DNA from: Ideonella sp.
GTDB taxonomy: Bacteria; Pseudomonadota; Gammaproteobacteria; Burkholderiales; Burkholderiaceae_C
Assembly (NCBI GenBank): GCA_016721465.1
Contig: JADKIA010000008.1
Span: 372,001 to 436,000 of the forward strand
DNA length: 64,000 bases
Direction of reading: 5' to 3'
Part shown: positions 7,666 to 16,190 of the stretch, piece by piece
Layout of the letters: each line of letters begins with the position of its first letter
How positions within the stretch are numbered: the stretch's first letter is position 1
Program-made: the position numbers and the translations under genes
Notes under the pieces: generated by a model
What the model was told of the DNA's origin: nothing
The model's input: only the letters and a program-made list of their open reading frames with translations
Databases searched by the model: none

Positions 7666-9933
7666 ATGACCTCTGCCCTCACCCACTTTCGCCGCTGCGC
7701 CTGGCAAGGCCTGGTGTTGCTGGGCGGTGCCGCCCAGGCGCAAACCGTGGCGCCGCCGGACGCGCCCGCCTCTGCCCCAACGGCGGCGCCCGCGGCCCAG
7801 AAGACCGACGGCAAGCCCGCTGCCCAGCGCGTGGAAATCAGCGGCACCGTGGACAGCAACACCGACCGCCGCCGCTCCACCGCCGCCAAGGTGATCTACG
7901 GCCGCGAGGAGATCGACCGCATGGGCGACAGCACCCTGGGCGAGGTGCTCAAACGCCTGCCGGGCGTCACCATGGGCGGCACCCCCGGGCGTGGCGGCAA
8001 CCCCAGCATGCGCGGCATGGGCGGCGGCTACACGGCGATCCTGATCGACGGACAGCGCATGCCCTTCGGCTTCTCGCTCGATTCGATCGCACCCGAGCAG
8101 ATCGAACGCATCGAGATCATGCGGGCACCGGTGGCCGAGCATGGCGCGCGGGCCATCGCCGGCATCATCAACGTGGTCATGCGCGAGGACTTCAAGCGCA
8201 AGGCCAACGAGTTCCGCTTCGGCGGCGGCGTGGAGGACGGCGATCGGCCGCAGTTCGGCGCCAACTGGAACACCAGCGGGCAAAACGACGCGCTGGGCTA
8301 CAACCTGTCGGCCGCGCTCACGCGGCAGAACCATGGCGACGAGTCCTTTGGCCACACCGTGGGCACCGAGGCCGACGGGCGCACCTCGCTGGAGCAGTTC
8401 AGCCACAACCTGAGCCGCAGCCGCCGCGAAGGGGTGTTTCTCAACGGCCGCCTGCAATTCAGGCTGGGGCAAGGCAACACGCTGGACCTGCAGCCCTTTG
8501 CCAACCTCAGCCGCAGCCGCAGCAGCGGCCACGCCACGCTGGACCAGCCCATCGGCTTTCCGCCCGCAGCCTTCGCCTCGGCCGACTACAACACCCGCGG
8601 CGACACCAACATGGGCCGCCTGAACGGCACCTGGGTGCGCACGCTGGACAGTGGCGGCCGGCTGCAGCTGCGCTTCGGTACCTCGCTGGCACAGAGCAAC
8701 AGCCTGACCCAACGCCAGGAATACGCGTCCGGCGGGCCGCTGGTGCGCGAGAAGGTGGACGATGGCTCGGTGCGCGACCTGTCGGTGGACATGAACGGCA
8801 AGTTCTCGCAGCTCATCGCCGACCGCCACAGCATGTCGGCCGGCTGGGAGGTGCAGGGCGGCCGCCGCAGCGACCAGCGCATCACCACCGAGAACGGCCT
8901 GCCCACGCTCACCGAATTCGGCGACACGCTGGAAGCCCGCACACTGCGCCTGGCCGCCTACGCCCAGGACGAGTGGGAGTGGAGCAAGACCTTCTCGTTC
9001 TATGCCGGCTTGCGCTGGGAAGGCATCCAGACCAAGAGCGACTCATTGGGCCAGCATGTCAGCAACCTGAGCAGCGTGCTCACGCCGCTGGGCCACATGG
9101 TGTGGAAGCTGCCCGATGCGCCGCGCGACCAGATCCGCCTGAGCCTCACGCGCAGCTACAAGTCGCCCACCACGGCGCAGCTGATCGCCCGGCCTTCGAT
9201 CTCCAACCTGTATTCCGACACCAGCAAACCCAACCTGGCCGTCAGCCCCGACCGTGCCGGCAACCCCGAACTCAAGCCCGAGCTGGCCTGGGGCCTGGAC
9301 CTGGCCTTCGAGCATTACCTCGATGCCGGCGGCATCGTCAGCGCCAACGTGTTCGCGCGCAGCATCGACAACCTGATCCGCACGGTACGTGCCGAAGAAG
9401 CGGTCAGCTGGGCCAGCGTGCCGCGCTGGGTGGCGCGGCCGCAGAACATCGGCACGGCGCTGGCCGGCGGGCTGGAACTGGAGGCCAAGCTGCGCGCGTC
9501 CGACCTTTGGGACACCGATTGGCCGATCACCTTGCGCACCAATGGCAGCCTGCTCTGGTCGCGTGTGGACGGTGTGCCCGGCCCCAACAACCGGCTCGAC
9601 CAGCAGCCGCGCTACACCGCCAACTTCGGTTTCGACTGGCCGCTGCGCGGCACGCCCATCACCCTGGGCAGCAACCTCAACTTCACGCCCAGCTACGTGG
9701 TGCAGCAGATCGATTCGCAGATCTACCGCCAGGGGGTCAAGCGGGTGATCGACGGCTATGCGCTGTGGCGCTTCGGCACCGAGGCCAGTGCGCGTCTGTC
9801 CTTCACCAACGCGTCGGCGCGCGACTACGAGACCGGCACCACCATGCTGCTGCCCGACGGCAGTGCGTACGCGCAGGACACCTTGTCGCGCACCTACACC
9901 ACCGTCACGCTGCGCTTCGAGTTGCGCTTCTGA
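7666..9933 (+). CDS. TonB-dependent outer-membrane receptor
   Basis: 755 aa. The ATG at 7666 gives a signal peptide ending AQAQT. The Ala/Pro-rich linker is followed by a TonB-box-like VEISG and the plug domain (about 60-180), with LGEVLKRLPGVTM, RGMGGGYTAILIDG and APVAEHGARAIAGIINVV. The rest is a 22-strand barrel that ends with the canonical C-terminal aromatic (LRFELRF). The plug resembles catecholate-siderophore or colicin-type receptors, but the ligand cannot be assigned. The last 29 bases overlap the convergent epimerase gene. No Fur box was searched rigorously. Confidence 0.9.
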   Translation: MTSALTHFRRCAWQGLVLLGGAAQAQTVAPPDAPASAPTAAPAAQKTDGKPAAQRVEISGTVDSNTDRRRSTAAKVIYGREEIDRMGDSTLGEVLKRLPGVTMGGTPGRGGNPSMRGMGGGYTAILIDGQRMPFGFSLDSIAPEQIERIEIMRAPVAEHGARAIAGIINVVMREDFKRKANEFRFGGGVEDGDRPQFGANWNTSGQNDALGYNLSAALTRQNHGDESFGHTVGTEADGRTSLEQFSHNLSRSRREGVFLNGRLQFRLGQGNTLDLQPFANLSRSRSSGHATLDQPIGFPPAAFASADYNTRGDTNMGRLNGTWVRTLDSGGRLQLRFGTSLAQSNSLTQRQEYASGGPLVREKVDDGSVRDLSVDMNGKFSQLIADRHSMSAGWEVQGGRRSDQRITTENGLPTLTEFGDTLEARTLRLAAYAQDEWEWSKTFSFYAGLRWEGIQTKSDSLGQHVSNLSSVLTPLGHMVWKLPDAPRDQIRLSLTRSYKSPTTAQLIARPSISNLYSDTSKPNLAVSPDRAGNPELKPELAWGLDLAFEHYLDAGGIVSANVFARSIDNLIRTVRAEEAVSWASVPRWVARPQNIGTALAGGLELEAKLRASDLWDTDWPITLRTNGSLLWSRVDGVPGPNNRLDQQPRYTANFGFDWPLRGTPITLGSNLNFTPSYVVQQIDSQIYRQGVKRVIDGYALWRFGTEASARLSFTNASARDYETGTTMLLPDGSAYAQDTLSRTYTTVTLRFELRF

Positions 9934-10876
9934 CGGGGGTGCCCGGCACGGTGACGCCGGGCAACTGCGCGAGGCTGTCGCGCAGCACCTGCTCGGCGGG
10001 CGTGTGCGGCACGCTGCCGATCAGCTGCACCAGCCGCGCCTCATCCAGGCGGTGCGGGCGCAGCCACAGGTGGCGCATCTCCAGCAGCGCGCGGGGCATG
10101 GCCGCGACCGGGGCGATCAGCTTCATCAGCCACCAGGGGAAGCTGGCGCGCTGCAGCGGCTTGCCCATCGCGCCTTCGATCAGGCGGTGCAGCTCGGCCC
10201 CGGTGAGCGTGAGCCCGGCGTAGTGCAGCACCGCGTGGGCCGGCAGCTGCGCGCGCCCCTCGGCCACCGCCACGAACACCCGCGCCAGGTCGGGCAGGTA
10301 GGCCCAGGCGTGCGGCACGTCCTCGGGCGCCAGGTGGGTCACTTTGCCGGCCTTCAGGGCGCGGCCGAGCCCCAAGTCGAGCCAGGTGCCGCTGTCGCCC
10401 AGGAAATCCCCCGCCCGCACCACGATGCTGCGCACGCCGCGCCGGGCGGCATCGGCCAAGGCGGCTTCCAGCCGGATGCGCTGGCCCGCCTTGGCGTTGG
10501 TGTCGGCAAAGGGCGTCTGCTCGGTGAGCACGGGCGGCAGCTGGTTGCCGAAGTTGTAGACGTTGCCCGGCAGCATGATCGTGCCGCCGGTGGCTTCGGC
10601 CAGCTGGATGACGGCCGAAGTGAGCGGCGGAACCAGGGCATCCCACTGCGTGTAGTGCGGATTCAGCGCGTTGACGATCAGGTCCAGGCGCGGCGCGGCG
10701 GCGCGCAGTGCGGGCAGGTCCAGCGCATCGGCCTGCACGCTGGTCACGCCCTTTGGCAAAGGCTGGCGTGGCGCCTGGCGCGCCTGTGCCCACACTTGCC
10801 AGCCGGCAGCGGCAAAGGCCTGCACCGCCGCATGGCCCAGTCGCCCGTTTGCACCCAACACCATCGCCGCTGCCAT
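9905..10876 (-). CDS. NAD(P)-dependent epimerase/dehydratase-like protein
   Basis: 323 aa. ATG 10876 is preferred over 10894 because AAGGGG lies at the right distance upstream. The N-terminal Rossmann motif is VLGANGRLGHA. Later features are LIVNALNPHYTQW, GNVYNFG near residue 110 (the YxxxK-type region is replaced by this block) and VRAGDFLGDSGTW. This is an atypical extended-SDR protein of unknown substrate. It is divergent from a LysR gene with an inverted repeat between them, the usual arrangement for a LysR target. Its 3' end overlaps the TonB receptor gene by 29 bases. Confidence 0.8.
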   Translation of the reverse strand: MAAAMVLGANGRLGHAAVQAFAAAGWQVWAQARQAPRQPLPKGVTSVQADALDLPALRAAAPRLDLIVNALNPHYTQWDALVPPLTSAVIQLAEATGGTIMLPGNVYNFGNQLPPVLTEQTPFADTNAKAGQRIRLEAALADAARRGVRSIVVRAGDFLGDSGTWLDLGLGRALKAGKVTHLAPEDVPHAWAYLPDLARVFVAVAEGRAQLPAHAVLHYAGLTLTGAELHRLIEGAMGKPLQRASFPWWLMKLIAPVAAMPRALLEMRHLWLRPHRLDEARLVQLIGSVPHTPAEQVLRDSLAQLPGVTVPGTPVRSATRSAA

Positions 10877-10942
10877 CTTGCGCCCCTTGACCATGAACCG
10901 ATGCCGCGATGGTGCCGATCACTCCCGGCGGTGGAAAGATGG

Positions 10943-10961
10943 ATGCCAGCATGTCTGGCAT
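10943..10961. promoter_or_regulatory. Perfect 7-bp inverted repeat between divergent LysR and epimerase genes
   Basis: The arms ATGCCAG (10943-10949) and CTGGCAT (10955-10961) are exact reverse complements separated by 5 bases. The repeat lies 11 bases before the LysR ATG and 67 bases before the epimerase start. Size and place fit a LysR-type operator serving both genes. Confidence 0.6.
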
Positions 10962-10971
10962 TCATAATTGA

Positions 10972-11898
10972 ATGACCATGGCCGCCGCCTTCGACCCCGC
11001 CCGCCTCGACTGGAACCTGCTGCGTGCCTTCGTCGCGGTGGTGGAGCAGGGCTCGCTCACGCGCGCCGCGCATCACCTGGGCACGAGCCAACCCACGCTC
11101 AGCCGGCAGATCGCGGCGCTGGAATCGGCCGCCGGCGTGCCCTTGTTCGAGCGCACCGCGCGCCGCCTGGTGCCCAGCGCCCAGGCCCGCGCCATGGCCG
11201 AGCCGGCCGCGCGCATGCTGGCCGCTGCGCAGGCCTGTGCACAGGCCGCTGCGGCGCCCGCCGAGCAACTGGCGGGCACCGTGCGGCTGACCGCCAGCGA
11301 GGTCGTCTCGGCCCATGTGCTGCCGCCCATGCTGGTCAAGCTGGCCCAGGCGCACCCCGAGATCCAGGTGGAGCTGGTGGCCAGCGACGCGCTGGACAAT
11401 CTGCTCGAACGCGAGGCCGACATCGCCGTGCGCATGGTGCAGCCCACGCAGGGCGCGGTGATCACCCGCCACCTGGCCGACTGGCCGCTGGCCTTCTATG
11501 CCCACCGCGATCTGCTGGCTGCGGCCGGTGGTGCCATCACGCTGCCGCGGCTGGACCAGGTGCGCAAGATCGGCTTCGACCAGTCGACGCTGATGATCGA
11601 GGGCTTCCGTCGCGCCGGCTTCCAGATCGACCGGCGCTACTTCGCGTTCCGCTGCGACAGCCAGCTCGTCAACTTCGAGGCGCTGCGCGCCGGCGTGGGT
11701 GTGGGCATCGCCATCGCGCACCTGGGCGACGCGCAGCCACAACTCGTGCGCGTGCTGCCCGAGCTGGCCGCGCCGGTGCTGCCCGTGCTGCCGGTGTGGC
11801 TCACCGCACACCGCGAGCTGCACCACAACCGGCGGCTGCGCACGGTGTTCGATTTCCTCGCGGCGGCGCTGAAGCGCTGGCCCAAGGCGACGCACTGA
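10972..11898 (+). CDS. LysR-family transcriptional regulator
   Basis: 308 aa. The N-terminal winged HTH is standard: LDWNLLRAFVAVVEQGSLTRAAHHLGTSQPTLSRQIAAL in continuous positions 14-52, then LFERTARRLVPS. The substrate-binding domain starts with LAGTVRLTASE near residue 98. The protein belongs to the group whose effector domain carries the VGVGIAIAHLG block. Its likely target is the divergent epimerase gene. The effector is unknown. Confidence 0.9.
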   Translation: MTMAAAFDPARLDWNLLRAFVAVVEQGSLTRAAHHLGTSQPTLSRQIAALESAAGVPLFERTARRLVPSAQARAMAEPAARMLAAAQACAQAAAAPAEQLAGTVRLTASEVVSAHVLPPMLVKLAQAHPEIQVELVASDALDNLLEREADIAVRMVQPTQGAVITRHLADWPLAFYAHRDLLAAAGGAITLPRLDQVRKIGFDQSTLMIEGFRRAGFQIDRRYFAFRCDSQLVNFEALRAGVGVGIAIAHLGDAQPQLVRVLPELAAPVLPVLPVWLTAHRELHHNRRLRTVFDFLAAALKRWPKATH

Positions 11899-11922
11899 GC
11901 GAGCAGACGCCCGCCGGGCGCC

Positions 11923-12678
11923 TCAGCGCCCCCCACTCACATCGAAGATGGTGCCCGTGGTGTAGCTCGCCTCGTCGGAGAGCAGCCAGACGATGGCGTG
12001 GGCCACCTCGCTTGCGGTGCCGGCGCGCTTCATCGGGATCATGCCGGCGGCGGTCTGCGCGCGGTCGGGTTCGCCGCTGGCGGTGTGGATGTCGGTATCG
12101 ATGATGCCGGGGCGGATGGCGTTGACGCGAATGCCTTCGCCCGCCAGTTCGCGCGCCAGCCCGATGGTGAAGCTGTCGATCGCGCCCTTGGTGGCGGCGT
12201 AGTCCACGTACATCGCCGGCGAGCCCAGCGTGGCGGCCATGCTGGAGAGGTTGACGATGGCGCCGCCCTGGCCGCCATGCCGGGTGCTCATGCGCAGCAG
12301 CGCCAGCTGCGCGCACAGCAGGCTGCCGAACACGTTCACGTCCAGCAGCCGGCGCCAGCGCGCGGACTCCATCTCGTCCAGGCGTGCCTTCATGCCCACG
12401 ATGCCGGCGTTGTTGACCAGGCCGCCCAGCGGTGGCATCTCGGCATCGATGCGGGCGAACATCGCGCGCACGGCGGTCTCGTCGGCCACGTCCGCCTGCG
12501 CGGTGATGGCCAGCCGGCCCAGCGCGCGCACCTGCGCCGCCACGTCTTCGGCGGCTGCGGCATTGCTGGTGTAGTTGACGGCGACGTTCCAGCCGCGCTG
12601 GGCGGCCAGCAGCGCGGTGGCGGCGCCGATGCCGCGGCTGGCGCCGGTGACGAGCAAGGTGGAGGCAGCTTGGGTCAT
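11923..12678 (-). CDS. SDR-family oxidoreductase (glucose/3-oxoacyl dehydrogenase type)
   Basis: 251 aa classical short-chain dehydrogenase. Cofactor motif TGASRGIG (11-18), NNAG near residue 92, catalytic Ser in NLSSMAA near 145, YxxxK as YAATK near 162, and the C-terminal TTGTIFDVSGG. The R in ASRGIG and a downstream NYTS suggest NADP. The substrate is unknown. The gene is divergent from the ABC transporter operon at 12786, with 107 bases between, so it may be co-regulated with it. Confidence 0.9.
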   Translation of the reverse strand: MTQAASTLLVTGASRGIGAATALLAAQRGWNVAVNYTSNAAAAEDVAAQVRALGRLAITAQADVADETAVRAMFARIDAEMPPLGGLVNNAGIVGMKARLDEMESARWRRLLDVNVFGSLLCAQLALLRMSTRHGGQGGAIVNLSSMAATLGSPAMYVDYAATKGAIDSFTIGLARELAGEGIRVNAIRPGIIDTDIHTASGEPDRAQTAAGMIPMKRAGTASEVAHAIVWLLSDEASYTTGTIFDVSGGR

Positions 12679-12785
12679 GGGGGTTCCTTGCTCGGTGTTG
12701 GAAGGGCGGGCCGCCTGTGCAAAGGCACGGGCCGATCCAGGGCGCTTGGTTACAGTGCGGGATTGCCCAGCCGGAGTATGCCCAC

Positions 12786-13817
12786 ATGAACCTGCGCCGA
12801 CGCACCCTCCTCACCGCCTTGCCCGCCCTGCTGGCCGCGCCTGCCGTCGTCCGCGCCCAGGCGCTGGAGAAGGCCAACCTCACGCTCGCCGTGGGCGGCA
12901 AGAACCTGCTCTATTACCTGCCGCTCACCGTGGCCGAGCAGCTGGGCTACTTCAAGGCCGAGGGCCTGGAGCTGAAGATCGTCGACTTCGCTGGCGGCTC
13001 GCAAGCCCTGCGCGCATTGATCGGCGGCAGCGCCGACGTGGTCAGTGGCGCCTTCGAACACACGGTGAACATGCAGGCCAAGGGCCAGCGCCTGCGTGCC
13101 GTGGCGTTGATGGGCCGTGCGCCGCAGATCGTGCTGGGCGTGAACCCGAAGACCATGCCCAACTTCAAGACCGTGGCGGACCTGAAGGGCAAGCGCATCG
13201 GTGTCACCGCGCCGGGCAGCTCCACCAACGTGATGGCCAACTTCGTGCTCGCCAAGGCGGGCCTGAAGCCCACGGACGTGAGCATCGTCGGCGTGGGCGC
13301 AGGCAGCGGCGCGATCGCGGCCATGCGCTCGGGGCAGATCGATGCCATGTCCAACCTCGACCCGGTGATCACACAGCTGACGCGCAGCCACGACCTGAAG
13401 ATCGTCTCCGACACGCGGATCGTGGCCGAGTCCGAGAAGGTGTTCGGCGGCCCCATGCCCGCGGCCTGCCTGTACCTGCCGCAAAGCTTCATCGACAAGC
13501 ACCCGCGCACCGTGCAGGCCCTGGCCAACGCCATCGTGCGCGCCGACAAGTGGATCCAGGCGGCCGGCCCCGGCGACATCATCAAGGCCGTGCCCGAGTC
13601 CTATCTGCTGGGCGATCGCGCCGTCTACATCGACGCCTTTCTCGCCGCCAAGGGTGCGCTCTCGCCCGATGGCCTGTTCCCGGAGAAGGGCCCCGAGACC
13701 GCCTTCCGCGCGCTGGCCAGCATCGACCCCGAGATCGCCAAGGCCACGCTCGACCTGAAGGCCGTGTTCACCAACGACTTCGCCAAGGCGGCCAACCTGA
13801 AGTACCCGAAGGGGTGA
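12786..13817 (+). CDS. ABC transporter periplasmic binding protein, NitT/TauT (SsuA-like) family
   Basis: 343 aa. The start is at MNLRRRTLLTALP, a Tat-like double-Arg signal peptide with cleavage at VVRAQA. The mature part has the family pattern: YYLPLTVAEQLGYFKAEGLEL, FAGGSQALRALIGGSADVVSG, LKGKRIGVTAPGSSTN and AMRSGQIDAMSNLDP. Such proteins bind sulfonates, nitrate, pyrimidine precursors or similar small molecules. It belongs with the ATPase at 14545 and the permease at 15363, although a toxin-antitoxin module lies between them. Confidence 0.9.
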   Translation: MNLRRRTLLTALPALLAAPAVVRAQALEKANLTLAVGGKNLLYYLPLTVAEQLGYFKAEGLELKIVDFAGGSQALRALIGGSADVVSGAFEHTVNMQAKGQRLRAVALMGRAPQIVLGVNPKTMPNFKTVADLKGKRIGVTAPGSSTNVMANFVLAKAGLKPTDVSIVGVGAGSGAIAAMRSGQIDAMSNLDPVITQLTRSHDLKIVSDTRIVAESEKVFGGPMPAACLYLPQSFIDKHPRTVQALANAIVRADKWIQAAGPGDIIKAVPESYLLGDRAVYIDAFLAAKGALSPDGLFPEKGPETAFRALASIDPEIAKATLDLKAVFTNDFAKAANLKYPKG

Positions 13818-13842
13818 CGGTCATCGCGATCGGCTTTACAAT
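13814..13842 (+). promoter_or_regulatory. Candidate sigma-70 promoter of the toxin-antitoxin module
   Basis: GTGACG (13814-13819) and TACAAT (13837-13842) are separated by 17 bases, matching 4 of 6 and 5 of 6 consensus positions. The -35 overlaps the stop codon of the binding-protein gene. The antitoxin ATG is 30 bases downstream of the -10. This would give the module its own transcription inside the ABC operon. Confidence 0.5.
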
Positions 13843-13852
13843 GGGCCGATCG
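13827..13852. promoter_or_regulatory. 8-bp inverted repeat around the -10 box, likely antitoxin operator
   Basis: The arms CGATCGGC (13827-13834) and GCCGATCG (13845-13852) are perfect reverse complements with a 10-base spacer that contains the TACAAT box. This is where an AbrB/VapB-type antitoxin would bind to repress its own promoter. Autoregulation is inferred. Confidence 0.6.
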
Positions 13853-13871
13853 ATGCGCGCGAGGTAAAGTC

Positions 13872-14150
13872 ATGACCATCGTCACACTGTCCAGCAAGTT
13901 TCAAGTTTCGGTGCCCAAGGACGTGCGCGACGCGCTCAACCTCAAGGCCGGGCAAAAGCTGGTGTTCATCAACACAGGCACGGCCATCAAGCTGATGGCG
14001 CAGCCCACCATGGCCGAGTTGGTCGGCATTGGGCACGGCGCGTCCACCGACGAGATCCGTGACCGTGATGATCACCGTGAAAGGCGCTGGCCCAAGGCGG
14101 CAAAGACCACCAAGCCCGCTGCGCGCAAGCCGCGTGCAGCGAAGTCATGA
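13872..14150 (+). CDS. AbrB/SpoVT-like antitoxin
   Basis: 92 aa. Residues 1-40 form an AbrB swapped-hairpin DNA-binding domain (TLSSKFQVSVPKDVRDAL, then LKAGQKLVFI). The region after residue 55 (STDEIRDRDDHRE) is the toxin-binding arm seen in many VapB partners, and a Lys/Ala/Pro-rich tail follows. It overlaps the PIN toxin gene by 4 bases (ATGA), so the pair is translationally coupled. GAGGTAAAG just upstream is a good ribosome site. Confidence 0.88.
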   Translation: MTIVTLSSKFQVSVPKDVRDALNLKAGQKLVFINTGTAIKLMAQPTMAELVGIGHGASTDEIRDRDDHRERRWPKAAKTTKPAARKPRAAKS

Positions 14151-14527
14151 AGCTGCCCGACTCCTGTGTCTGGATCGAAGCATTGGCGGATACGCCGACC
14201 GGCCGTCGCTACCTGCCTGTGTTGAGCAAGCCGGACCAATTGTTGGTGCCAACGCTGGTGATCTACGAAGTCCGACGCTGGGCACTGCGTGAACTCGACA
14301 TGGACGCTGCGGACCGCATCCTGGCCATGCAACGTCAATCGCGCGTCTTGACACTGGACGAGGTGACGGCAGCCCATGCCGCCGAACTGGCGAGCGTGCA
14401 TCGCCTGGCGGCGCTGGATGCGTTGATCTTGGCCAGCGCGGTTCGAAACAAGGCCACCCTGGTCAGTTGCGATGCGCACTTCAAAGGCTTGCCCGGCGTT
14501 GAATACCGGGCCAAGGCGGCGCACTGA
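14147..14527 (+). CDS. PIN-domain toxin (VapC-like ribonuclease)
   Basis: 126 aa. The acidic PIN residues are present: Asp5 (PDSCVWIEA), the Glu in LVIYEVRRW near residue 45, the Asp in LAALDALILASA near 93, and the Asp in LVSCDAHF near 109. This makes it a likely Mg-dependent RNase toxin, held in check by the overlapping antitoxin. RNA targets of PIN toxins are usually tRNA or rRNA, but none can be named here. It ends 17 bases before the ABC ATPase start. Confidence 0.88.
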   Translation: MKLPDSCVWIEALADTPTGRRYLPVLSKPDQLLVPTLVIYEVRRWALRELDMDAADRILAMQRQSRVLTLDEVTAAHAAELASVHRLAALDALILASAVRNKATLVSCDAHFKGLPGVEYRAKAAH

Positions 14528-14544
14528 GCAGTCCGCCGTCGAAC

Positions 14545-15363
14545 ATGCCCACGCCCGCCCTGGCCCTGCACGACGTCGCCTGCACCTTCGTCGACAAGCA
14601 CGACCCCGGCCAGCGCTACACGGCGGTGCAAGAGGTCACGCTCAGCGTGGGCGCGGGCGAGTTCGTCTCGGTGGTCGGGCCCACGGGCTGCGGCAAGAGC
14701 ACGCTGCTGAACGTGGGCGCCGGGCTGTTGCAACCCAGCACCGGCCGCGTGGAAGTGTTCGGGCTGCCGCTGCAGGGCATCAACGCGCGCGCCGGCTACA
14801 TGTTCCAGGCCGAGAGCCTGATGCCCTGGCGCACGGCGCTGGGCAACGTGGTGGCCGGCCTCGAGTTTCGTGGGGTGCCGGTGGAGCAAGCGCGCAACCA
14901 GGGCGAGGATTGGCTGCGCCGTGTCGGCCTGGGTGGTTTCGGCGACCGCTACCCGCATCAGCTGTCCGGCGGCATGCGCAAGCGCGTGAGCCTGGCGCAG
15001 ACGCTGGCGCTCGACCCCGACATCATCCTGATGGACGAGCCCTTCTCGGCGCTGGACATCCAGACGCGACAGCTGATGGAGAACGAGGTGCTGGAGATCT
15101 GGCAATCCAAGAAGAAGGCGGTCTTGTTCATCACGCATGATTTGGATGAAGCGATCGCCATGAGCGACCGCGTGGTGGTGCTGTCGGCCGGGCCGGGCAG
15201 CCACCCCATCGGCGAGTTCAACATCGATCTGGAGCGTCCTCGCGACGTGGCCGAGGTGCGCGCCACGCCGCGCTTCATCGAGCTGCACCAGGCCATCTGG
15301 GCGGTGCTGCGCGACGAGGTGCTCAAGGGCTACGCGCAGCAACTTCAGGTGAAGGCCGCGTGA
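14545..15363 (+). CDS. ABC transporter ATPase, SsuB/TauB family
   Basis: 272 aa. Walker A GPTGCGKST near residue 50, Q-loop MFQAESLMPW near 90, signature LSGGMRKRVSLAQ near 140, Walker B IILMDEPF near 160 and switch His in LFITHDLDEA near 195. The MPWRTA after the Q-loop is typical of nitrate/sulfonate/taurine importers. The stop overlaps the permease start as TGATG. Together with the binding protein at 12786 it completes a type I importer. Confidence 0.93.
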   Translation: MPTPALALHDVACTFVDKHDPGQRYTAVQEVTLSVGAGEFVSVVGPTGCGKSTLLNVGAGLLQPSTGRVEVFGLPLQGINARAGYMFQAESLMPWRTALGNVVAGLEFRGVPVEQARNQGEDWLRRVGLGGFGDRYPHQLSGGMRKRVSLAQTLALDPDIILMDEPFSALDIQTRQLMENEVLEIWQSKKKAVLFITHDLDEAIAMSDRVVVLSAGPGSHPIGEFNIDLERPRDVAEVRATPRFIELHQAIWAVLRDEVLKGYAQQLQVKAA

Positions 15364-16190
15364 TGTGGCGATGGTTCAAGCCCCGCCCGGGCAACCTCAG
15401 GGTGTGGCAGCTGGGCCTGCTGGTGGCGATCTTCGTGTTCTGGCACCTGTGCACCACACCGGGCCTGATCCCGCCGCTGGTGTTCGAGAACGACAAGCAG
15501 GCGGCCTTCTTCTTCGGTGAACCGCTGCAGATCTTCGGGCGCGTCTGGAAGTGGTTCGTGGTCGATGCCGACATCTATCAGCACCTGGCCGTGACCTTGA
15601 TCGAGACCTTGCTGGCCTTCGTGCTCGGCGCGGGCCTGGGGCTGGCCGGCGGCCTGTGGCTGGCGCTGGCGCCGATGGCCAGCGCCATCCTCGAGCCCTA
15701 CATCAAGGCCATGAACTCGATGCCGCGCATCATCCTGGCGCCCATCTTCGCGGTGTGGTTCGGGCTGGGCATCGCCAGCAAGGTGGCGCTGGGTGTGACG
15801 CTGGTGTTCTTCATCGTCTTCTTCAACGTCTACCAGGGCGTGAAGGAGGTGAGCCCGGTGGTGCTGGCCAACGCGCGCATGCTGGGTGCCAACCCGAAGC
15901 AGTTGCTGCGCCACGTCTACCTGCCCAGCGCCACCAGCTGGGTCTTCAGCTCGCTGCACACCAGCGTGGGCCTGGCTTTCGTCGGCGCGGTGGTGGGCGA
16001 ATACCTGGGCTCGGCCAGCGGCGTGGGCTACCTGATCCACCAGGCCGAGGGCGTGTTCGACATCAACACGGTGATGGCCGGCATCCTGGTGCTCACCGCG
16101 TTTGCGCTGGCGCTGGACGATGGCGTGGGGCGCCTGGAGCGCAAGCTGCTGAAGTGGCAGCCGCGCAGCGGCGAGACCGAGAAACTCTGA
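15363..16190 (+). CDS. ABC transporter permease, SsuC/TauC family
   Basis: 275 aa. ATG 15363 overlaps the ATPase stop; a GTG at 15360 is possible. About six membrane helices. The coupling-helix EAA region reads ANARMLGANPKQLLRHVYLPSA near residue 175, as in BPD_transp_1 permeases, and KAMNSMPRIILAPIFAVWFG near 115 is typical of the sulfonate/nitrate subgroup. The next gene starts immediately after its stop codon. Confidence 0.92.
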   Translation: MWRWFKPRPGNLRVWQLGLLVAIFVFWHLCTTPGLIPPLVFENDKQAAFFFGEPLQIFGRVWKWFVVDADIYQHLAVTLIETLLAFVLGAGLGLAGGLWLALAPMASAILEPYIKAMNSMPRIILAPIFAVWFGLGIASKVALGVTLVFFIVFFNVYQGVKEVSPVVLANARMLGANPKQLLRHVYLPSATSWVFSSLHTSVGLAFVGAVVGEYLGSASGVGYLIHQAEGVFDINTVMAGILVLTAFALALDDGVGRLERKLLKWQPRSGETEKL

